Source: Plectosphaerella cucumerina (Eukaryota; Ascomycota; Sordariomycetes; Glomerellales; Plectosphaerellaceae). Taken from it: 64,000 nt of DNA. Of the stretch, positions 56,518-64,000 are shown piece after piece (position 1 is the first letter of the stretch; each line of letters begins with the position of its first letter). The notes beneath the pieces were generated by a model. The model was not told where the DNA came from, did no database searches, and saw only the letters and a list, made by a program, of their open reading frames with translations. Made by a program: the position numbers and the translations under genes. The stretch covers positions 4,402,001 to 4,466,000 of the forward strand of contig JAGPXD010000002.1 in NCBI GenBank assembly GCA_020746995.1, in the 5' to 3' direction.

Positions 56518-57056
56518 AAACGGCGCCGGATAGTGGCTGGGCTGTGATGGCTGGGTAGGGTAGTACGGTGCTTGGATTGGATATCATGGGCGGGTCAAAC
56601 ATTATTTTGCATTGGGACGGCGTTCAACAAGAGGCTTCATTGTAACAGGTTCGAACTGCCATAGTCATTATACAGACCAATGTAATGATTCCGAGTAGTA
56701 ATCGACGACAGAATGTCGAGTGCCTCGTGGGCGCCATAACCCCCGGAGGTCCCAATCAGGGAGATGTCCATCGGATGGTTGAGTTTCCAAATTCTCGGCC
56801 CAACCACTGGTGGGATCTTACTTTCAATACATCGGCACAAGATCGTTTCCTCGCCAGCTTGGCTGAAGAGTCTTCCAGTCCGCCTCGGTGAGGCCGGCCG
56901 CCGGTGGTGACCCCGCGAGCGTCGTTATCGATAAGCGCCCCATCTAAATTTTCGGCGCATCCATACCGCCATGAATGCCGCCCTCTGGAATGCCGTCCCA
57001 CGGTATTCAACGCTTCACCATACTCCTCCCAAATTACCAGACCGAAAACCGCAGCA
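56518..57056. other. Intergenic region
   Basis: This 0.54-kb spacer between two plus-strand genes holds the 3' UTR of the YTP1-like gene and the promoter of the Alb1-like gene. No other feature is seen. Confidence 0.4.
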
Positions 57057-57500
57057 ATGGCTCCCTCCGCCAAGAACCCCAATGGCCCGTCGAAGCTGCA
57101 GTCGGTAGCGAACGCCAGGAAGGCCAAGTCGCAACAGCGCCGCGTCGAAGCCCTCGCCAGCAACAAGAACAGGATCGCAAAGCAGGATACCCGGCGGGGT
57201 GCAAGACCCGGTATTCTGCCCACCAGCGGACCGAACACAGCTCTCAGTCGGAAGAAGGCTCGGAAGATTGAGCGCGCCCTGGGACACGCGCAGCGTCGCC
57301 AGGAGCAGCAGGAGGCGAAGGCTGCTGAGGCAGAGGAGGAGAAGGAGGTTGACGAGCAGGTCACCGGTTAGTGTTGCACCCTCGCTACGACCAAGATTTC
57401 CAAAGGCTAAGCCTTTTCCAAAGCAGAAGCAGACGCTGCCAAGACAAAGAACGCAAAGAAGGCCTCCAAGACCGACGGGGCCATGGAGGTCGACGAGTAG
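57057..57500 (+). CDS. Alb1-like pre-60S ribosome assembly factor
   Basis: Two exons: 57057-57366 and 57424-57500, with a 57-bp intron (donor GTTAGT), giving 128 residues starting MAPSAKNPNG. The protein is strongly basic up to about residue 85 and then acidic at the end. The block LSRKKARKIERALGHAQRR closely resembles the LSKKRAKKIER signature of yeast Alb1, the Arx1 partner that shuttles with pre-60S particles. The second exon supplies KKASKTDGAMEVDE, again matching the acidic M-x-x-D-type tail of Alb1 proteins. Expected location is nucleus and cytoplasm on late pre-60S subunits. Confidence 0.8.
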
Positions 57501-59224
57501 ATGCACTGCCACCAAACATGGCACAGACGAAGTTTCCGCGACGAGGGTTGCAGTGTCCGACATGGAGGCCAGAGATGGCAAAGGACGCGTGGGAGACGCA
57601 ATTGGACATGCGCTTCGACGACACATGGTCGCTATTCTTCGGCCTTGAACGTCCATGTCGTCTGGGACCAAGCAGAGTCCGTACAGGCCTGTTCAAAAAC
57701 ACAGGCATCGAGCTGAGAAGGGCAGAACGGTCGAACAGGGCGTTCGTTCATGGGACACAGACATGGGCTGCTTGTCCATCGAGACATGGTTCGACAAGCC
57801 GATGCTTCCGCGTCAGCTAGGACGGTAAGCCTGTGGCTGCAGTCACAGGATAGGAGGCATGGTCTGGACGCGTGGGCAATGCCTGATCGCGATACATCCT
57901 GTCGAACTAGCACTCAGCTGAGGCTTCCGGTGTGGCGGACCACTAGATACCCATGCGAGCAGAGCTCCAGCCGAGATATGGCACACTTATCCCCGCCATG
58001 CAAGACCACCTTTCCACCCACTGTCCCATGTTTTCTGGAAGAAGTTCGAGGGGGTTGCTCGGCCCAGCCGTGGCCATGGCTCCATTGGTATGGTACCACG
58101 TGGGGATTTCGGGTCAGCCCACCAAGTCTCCAATCTCCTCGTCCTAGGCTTTGGGCCGGTTAGCCCGGTGGCATACACGAGGCCCAGGGAAGCTGGGTAT
58201 CTAGTGGCCAGGGTCTTATCTGTCGTGGCTGGCTGCAGAGCAGGATGGATACGTGCAGATTGGTTCTCGCCGACAGTGCCACCAATTTGCTGTGAGGGTG
58301 TACAACGAGTACCAGGATGGAGGTACGCGAAAGGTCCGGGCCGCCCTCGAGAACAGGCGATGGAGCTCCAAGTGAAGTGCGGTCTCCCCGACTTGTCATC
58401 GAGGAGACGGGATGGGCTGCTTTGTTGCTCTCACCTCGATCGTGTGATTTGACTGGGTGGTGCAGACACTGCAAAGTCCGTCACCTTCCACCTTCCCCCG
58501 CTGCCAGCGCAGAAAAATGCTGGTGGCTGCAGATTGTCAACGACCTGCCACTTCTGGCATTGGTCTCCCCGCAATGCTTGGGACGCCAAGTGGGGCGACG
58601 GTTGATTGCCAGGCACCAGGCACGGACAGAACACGACCTAGAAAGTTCCTCACTGCACGCTTTCCCTCTAGAACCGACCGACTTCCTGATGGGAGGTTGA
58701 ACACGCTCATGACTTCAGAAGCTTCCTGCGGTCCGAGCCGAGGTCGCTCGAATGTCTTCATCCGCGCTTCAGTATGCGATCAAGACGCTACAGAACAACC
58801 CAATCCATCAGTCACCAAGCAATGGATGCAATTAACCCGACCGCCTGACGATCAATTCCGGTGACCCACGCGAGGGGCTGGATATCGACTCTTATCGAGC
58901 TTCCCGAACGAGAAGCACCAAGGAGCCATCATGACGTGGGGAGCATCCAACCCCCGGCTGCATGGTCGGTTCGTCTCCCGCCCCAGGTAGGACCCAGAAT
59001 CCTCCTCCTGCCAGCAATGAATTGCACCGCAGCTTGTCCCCCTCCAACCAAGGGATGGCCGGCGACGGTTCCTGTTGGACAGCTTGGCGGAGAGAGTCTT
59101 ATAAGTAGGACCGCCCTCCACAGTCGCCCTGTTACACGAGAGCTGCTGGTTTTTTGATCGCTCGCCCGTCCCTCCTGCGCTGCTTCATTCTGTCCAGTCT
59201 CGTCGTCGCCGCACCGTCGCAATC
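57501..59224. other. Intergenic region upstream of carboxypeptidase
   Basis: This 1.7-kb spacer has no recognisable domain in any frame. The right end carries a core promoter for the carboxypeptidase gene (TATAAGTA at 59100-59107). Confidence 0.45.
59100..59107 (+). promoter_or_regulatory. TATA box of carboxypeptidase gene
   Basis: TATAAGTA 118-125 bp upstream of the carboxypeptidase ATG, in a GC-rich context. Confidence 0.5.
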
Positions 59225-60571
59225 ATGAAGACCTCCACGACCAGCGTCCTCCTCTCCGCGCTCGCCGCTATCGGCAGCGCGTGCCTGCTCCCCGAGGAGT
59301 CTGTCCCCGGCGCCGAGGACGTCATTGTCAGGCGCCAGACTGGCAACACTGGCCTGGCCATCGGATCCGGCAACCGCTTCATCAACGGAACGATCCCCCG
59401 TGGCCTCGGCTCCCAGGCTCCCGGAGTCGACCTCCAGTCGATCCTGAACGTGGAGGAGGTCTACAGCGCCGTCAAGGCCCTGGCCGAGGAGTACGATCTC
59501 GAGTACTTCGAGGCTCCTGTCAAGACCTACGAGGGACGCGACATTGTCGGTGTCAAGGTCGGCGGCCAGAAGAACTGTTCGTCCAGCTACCACGTGTACT
59601 TCAACGGCGCGATTCACGCCCGCGAGCGCGGCTCCCACGACAACCTCATCTACTTCCTGGCCGATCTGCTGTGGGCCAACAAGCACGGCGAGGGCCTGAC
59701 ATACGGCGGCAACGTGTACTCCAACTGCGACGTCCGCCGCGCCATCAGCACCGGCATCGTCTTCCTGCCTCTCTCCAACCCCGATGGCGTCGCTTGGGAC
59801 CAGAGCACCAACACCTGCTGGCGCAAGAACCGCAACCCGGCCGCCGCCACCGCCGGTAACCCCAACTCCATCGGCATCGACCTGAACCGCAACTTCGACT
59901 TCCTCTTCGACTTCAAGCAGAAGTTCCACCCCACGGTCGGCCCTAACGTCGCCTCGACCAACCCCGCGGCTCAGACCTACCAGGGCGCGGCGCCCTTCTC
60001 GGAGGCTGAGACGCAGGCCATCAAGTGGGTCATGGATGAGCACACCAACCTGCGCTGGTACATGGACGTCCACGCCTACTACGGCGTGCTCCTCTACTCC
60101 TGGGGCTCTGACTCGGCCCAGAGCCGCAAGCCGTACATGAACTTCCAGAACTCCAGCTACGACAGCGTCCGCGGACTCATGCCCGACGACCCTTCGACCG
60201 GCGCCGTCTACGGCGAGTACATGCCTAGCAACGACTGGTCTGACAAGGTCTACGCCGCCATGCGCTCCGTCAACGCAATGGAGAATGTCGGAGGCCCCGA
60301 CCGCCACTACGAAGCCATGTCCGCCGCATACCTCTACCCGACGTCGGGTGCCAGCGACGACTACGCCTACGCCCGTCACTTTGTCGACCCCAGCCTGAGC
60401 AAGATTCACGCATACTGCCTGGAGTTTGGCTTCGGCAACCGTCAGGCCAGCTGCGCCTTCTATCCCACCAAGGAGGCCTACCACCTGAGCATGCTCGAGA
60501 CCAACGCCGGCTTCATGGAGTTCCTTCTGTCGGCCTCGGAGATTGGCCTTGGCGATGAGGGCACTTGCTGA
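59225..60571 (+). CDS. Secreted zinc metallocarboxypeptidase (peptidase family M14)
   Basis: A single exon of 448 residues starting MKTSTTSVLLSALAAIGSAC, a clear signal peptide. A dibasic site (VRR at 35-37) suggests kexin removal of a short propeptide. The M14 active site is complete: zinc ligands His131 and Glu134 in AIHARERGSHDN, the substrate-binding NRNF (221-224), the third zinc ligand His283 in MDVHAYYG, and the catalytic glutamate Glu400 in HAYCLEFGFG. Several cysteines and N-x-S/T sequons support secretion. It should remove C-terminal residues from peptides outside the cell, for nutrition or host-protein degradation. Compared with carboxypeptidase A the pro-region is short (about 70 residues). 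Confidence 0.94.
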   Translation: MKTSTTSVLLSALAAIGSACLLPEESVPGAEDVIVRRQTGNTGLAIGSGNRFINGTIPRGLGSQAPGVDLQSILNVEEVYSAVKALAEEYDLEYFEAPVKTYEGRDIVGVKVGGQKNCSSSYHVYFNGAIHARERGSHDNLIYFLADLLWANKHGEGLTYGGNVYSNCDVRRAISTGIVFLPLSNPDGVAWDQSTNTCWRKNRNPAAATAGNPNSIGIDLNRNFDFLFDFKQKFHPTVGPNVASTNPAAQTYQGAAPFSEAETQAIKWVMDEHTNLRWYMDVHAYYGVLLYSWGSDSAQSRKPYMNFQNSSYDSVRGLMPDDPSTGAVYGEYMPSNDWSDKVYAAMRSVNAMENVGGPDRHYEAMSAAYLYPTSGASDDYAYARHFVDPSLSKIHAYCLEFGFGNRQASCAFYPTKEAYHLSMLETNAGFMEFLLSASEIGLGDEGTC

Positions 60572-63268
60572 GTCATGGATGGTGACGGCTTTCATTGATC
60601 CTGTTGGCTCTCCTGCCGCGTCTGCCGCAGAGTCAAGTGAAGGCTAAAGGACATGCTTAGCTGCCTACTGCCAAGGACCATGTTGGCAAAATAAAATGGT
60701 CAAGTAAACCACCTAATGCCTATTATAGTGTATATAAATGTACTCATTGACACCACTGGCCTGTTTGCAATTTGATCATTCTCTACCTGTCTTGCTCGTG
60801 GGTGTGCACGGTGAGAGGAACACCATTACCGAGCTGGCACGTCAGCTACGATTCGGATCCCATCTGTCACGCCAATGCCAACGTCAATTGATGATCTAGC
60901 ATCTAGTATTGTCCACCATTGTCTGGAGCCATTCCAAAGAATGATCCAATCTCTGGGAAGTGTTCGGACCAGGAACAAGATGGAGGACCGAGAGAGGGGC
61001 ATGGATAGGATGGCAGACCCTTTCTCGGAAATCGGTGTTTCGGGTGCCCGATGACGATGTACCGTGCGAAGGTGACGCATGTGCCAGAGTTGGATGCGCA
61101 CGGATGAATAGACAACCAAGATGCCGTGCAGGTATTAGCACCCTGGCCTGCTTGTCGAGAACACGTGAGAGCGCCAAGGAACATTGGCCGTTGGAAGCTT
61201 CAACCGAGGTGGCTGTGTGGCGCACGCGGTTTGAGAATGGATGAGATCCCAAACTCCAGCCGTTTGTGAAGTTGGTGGCAGTCTAACACCTTCCTCATTC
61301 AGGGGTTGAACCATCCAAAGTGTTCTTGGTGTGGCCTGGAAAGCTGCCAGGTCGAGATCCGACGTTGTACTCGCCATGATATCCCTGGACGTGCAGCGGG
61401 TGTGGCTTCTATTCCACGGCTTTTAGGAACGACAGAGACACGAAGCACATGTCAGTCGGTTTCTTTTTCAGGCTGTCAAACATACGAGTACGGAGATGCT
61501 ACTCGGAGACAGGGACCAGCTGAGTCGTGACGTCTGACCGTCAACCGAGCGAAATCAGCGCGTCCACAAAGAAGTGGAGCGTCGCGGGTTCACAATCAGG
61601 GGTTTCCAGTTCAGCGCAGTGCCCCCTTCTCGGAGCTGACATGGAGTCCCCTTCCAACCTTGATGATCAGTCGGAAACCTCTACTCGTAGGCCATCGCGA
61701 TCTAGAAGCCTGAGGGCTTGCCCTAGAGGCGATGCCTTCAGCTGGACATAGCGTCCTACCACGAGCCTTGCGGCCCAACTGCCATGTGCACGTCCTCGAT
61801 TTCCGGACACGTGCGAGACACAGCTGGTCGCGCTGCGCTGCTCATGCATCGCACGCACGACCGATGGCGACCAGAAATAGAGGTTGGATTGACCCGATCC
61901 GCGGTTCGAGACGAACTGCCGGAGTGAAACACGACACGTGGTGGGCCTCCGAGCATTAAAGACGACACGGGAAGATCCACACGGGCTGTGGATCTGGCGA
62001 TGATCCTGGCCCGTCTCGCGGCCAAGTCTGGTACGATCTGGGTCAATGCCGATGGCCTTCAGCTCACCGGGATGGTGGATTTGTTTGGCCTCGTCCATCG
62101 AGACTCGAAAGAGGCGGGGGTATTCCATGGAAGTTGACCGGCAGCATGCCTCACGCAAGGACCGGACCGGCAAGGTAGACCGGCCTGCAAGCACACATGC
62201 AGGGGCACATGCATGTTCTTTTCCTTCGCGCGTTTTGCCACGGTCTGCACCAGGAGATTACCGCACCGAGACCGGTTTTCGCGAGCAAGCTGAAGCCAGG
62301 GGATACGGCCAATCGAAACATGTCCTGGAAAGCGAGCTGCGCCACCTCGGACCCCCTGGGCCCTGGCCTTCCTGGGCCCCCTGGACCGGGGAAGCGGCCT
62401 GCCCGCGAACCCCATGCTGCACAAGTGCGGGAGTTCTGCGGCCACTGCCTCAAACCAAGACGCCCCCGCTGTCGAGGGTAGAGACTCGAACGGCAACGAT
62501 TGACGATGGCGGTCACACCGGCGCATCTTATGACAGGTGGCATGCTGCCTAGCTTGCTAGCTTGCTAGGCCATACGACAGTATCGGTAGGTCTGATCGGG
62601 CTCCCGAAGCACCGCCAGGCCCAGCCGGGGCGATCGAATCTATCCGCGTCTCGGTTATTACCAGACGAGTCAGTCGGGACGACACCAGACGGGCCAAGAA
62701 AACCGCGGGGAAAGCACTACGAAGCAGTCAGCTCGGAGGACTGCCTCGAAAGGGGGCATGCAGCCACGCCACACTTCTGCACGTCTGCACGTCCGCACGT
62801 CCTAGCTCGAGTCGGTTACGGAAGTGCATCATCCACCTCCGCGAAAGTCTGGAGCACAAGCACCCAAGTGCCGACCCAACGGGCCCAACACCCCAGTGAC
62901 CCAGTGCAAAGATGCCCACCTGGCCAGTATTAAGCATTGCAGGTGGGAACAGGTCGACAGATCTCCGGGGTATGTCAACACCAAGAAGAGCCAGGGGGTC
63001 CCCCCCAAGTCCACCAATAAGCAGAACCCCTCACCCTCTTGAACATGTGGAGGCTTGGCAGGATTGATCCTGGTTGCATGGCTGGGCCCGGGGTCTCGAG
63101 TATATTGCTGGGGATCCTGCTAAAGGATCGATGCCTGGGCTTGCCCGGCCATCTCTGTCTTTATCCTCCCGGCTATTACGGCTTGAAACTTTCCTTCTCC
63201 CCCAGGCCATTTCGCTCGCCCAACCTGCATTCACCTCGGGGGCCTGGTTGACCCAATGTGATAGCAAA
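60572..63268. other. Large intergenic region
   Basis: This 2.7-kb spacer between the carboxypeptidase and the second PTH11-like gene has no recognisable coding domain in six frames. It contains small tandem repeats: CTAGCTTG at 62549-62568 (2.5 units) and CTGCACGT at 62777-62800 (three units, the last with one change). It could hold promoters or a non-coding transcript. Confidence 0.4.
62777..62800. repeat. CTGCACGT octamer tandem repeat
   Basis: Two perfect CTGCACGT units and a third CCGCACGT, in intergenic DNA. Confidence 0.7.
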
Positions 63269-64000
63269 ATGGACCTGTTCACACGCAATCACGTCGACGA
63301 TGTCGTCCATGGGTTCGTTTCGCCGTACAAGGAGCTCAACCTGGGCCTCTGGTCGCTCTTCCTGGGCGCCACATTCTTCCTGGTCCTCCGCCTCTGGGTC
63401 AAGGTAACACGCCGCCACGGTCTGTGGTACGACGACCACATTTTGATCGTTTCTTGGGTATGTTGGCACGCCTTGCGTGGTGTTTCGTCCTCCAAAGCTC
63501 AACTCACTGACCCAACCAACAGGCCGTTCTCCTCGCGAACAACATCCTCATCGTCCACCAATTTGCAACCGGATATGTCCTCGAGGACTCGACCAAAAAA
63601 TGGGATGATCGCATGCACATCCTCATCAACATCTCCTCCTGCGGCACTCTGATAGGACAGGCATGGACCAAGACGGCCTTCGGAGTCACCCTGCTGCGGA
63701 TGAGCAACCAGTGGCAGCGCTGGGTCCTGTGGTTCTGCATCGTCACCATGAACATCTGGATGTTCCTCAAAGTCATCTTCCAATGGGCCAAGGTCTGTGA
63801 CAAGGACGGCTACGACAACTGGTATAGGCTCGACTTTTGCATCGGATGGGACTTCCGGGACGACTTCAAGGAGGGCGGCAATGGTATGTCTTGTGGTTTT
63901 TGCCGTCATGACCTGGGCTGACATGCGCGCACAGTCTACAACATCATCATGGACTTTGTCTTTGCCTCGTTCCCTTGGGTCATCACCAGGTCCCTGGAGA
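63269..64000 (+). CDS. PTH11-like integral membrane protein, 5' part (truncated by window end)
   Basis: Exons 63269-63457, 63523-63883 and 63935 onward (introns 65 and 51 bp) encode the first 205 or so residues, starting MDLFTRNHVDD. Hydrophobic helices begin with GLWSLFLGATFFLVLRLWVK, followed by YDDHILIVSWAVLLANNIL, the usual W-x-DD-x-x-x-x-x pattern after TM1 of PTH11-like receptors. The segments GQAWTKTAFGVTLLRMSN, WVLWFCIVTMNIWMFLKVI and WAKVCDKDGYDNWYRLDFC fit TM3 to TM4 and the cysteine-bearing loop, and the last visible piece VYNIIMDFVFASFPWVI is TM5. The rest lies beyond the window. A putative sensor of unknown ligand. Confidence 0.85.

Noticed and set aside
59132..60595. 487-codon open frame opposite the carboxypeptidase
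   Set aside because: Antisense shadow of an M14 gene with a complete active site.

Overview
This window looks like genomic DNA of a filamentous ascomycete (Pezizomycotina, most likely a Sordariomycete; the class is an inference). Genes are separated by GC-rich spacers of 0.2-4 kb. Most carry one to five spliceosomal introns of about 46-180 bp with GTRNGT donors and CTRAC-like branch sites. The protein families are typical of moulds: PTH11-like receptors, a Zn2Cys6 factor, CmcJ/NvfI-like and YTP1-like proteins, AA3 GMC oxidoreductase and M14 carboxypeptidase. I found no transposon, CRISPR array, rRNA or obvious RIP-degraded DNA. One tRNA-Ala(AGC) is present. Gene models below were spliced by hand from reading frame and splice signals.

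Layout. 1-13.2 kb: N-terminal part of a long disordered protein (-), a small acidic nuclear-type protein (+), a 920-residue alpha/beta hydrolase with a giant disordered N-terminus (-), a fatty acid hydroxylase-family membrane protein (+) and a UbcH7-like E2 (-). 13.5-23.6 kb: a candidate sugar-utilisation neighbourhood. A GH3 beta-glucosidase (-) and an MFS sugar transporter (+) diverge from one 0.74-kb promoter; they are followed by the tRNA, a Zn2Cys6 transcription factor (-) and a secreted GMC oxidoreductase (-). 25.6-34 kb: PTH11-like receptor (+), lipid-droplet-type hydrolase (+), amino acid permease (-), DUF924 protein (+). 34.2-37.4 kb: a head-to-head pair encoding succinyl-CoA ligase-like beta (-) and alpha (+) subunits. 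The alpha chain keeps its phospho-histidine, whereas the beta chain keeps its C-terminal ligase half but has lost recognisable ATP-grasp and metal-binding motifs.

41-64 kb: ACS-family MFS transporter (+), a SUMO-like protein with a long acidic N-terminus and a C-terminal diglycine (-), a MUP1-like amino acid permease (-), a CmcJ/NvfI-family oxygenase (+), a Mep2-type ammonium transporter (+), a ThuA-fold protein (-), a YTP1-like membrane protein (+), an Alb1-like ribosome-assembly factor (+), a secreted M14 carboxypeptidase (+) and the 5' part of a second PTH11-like receptor (+).

The window is rich in nutrient uptake genes (sugar, two amino acid permeases, anion:cation symporter, ammonium). 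The observations most worth pursuing are the SUMO-like protein, the divergent succinyl-CoA ligase-like pair with its degenerate beta subunit, GC-AG introns and 17-nt exon, and the beta-glucosidase/transporter promoter with a 19-bp direct repeat.
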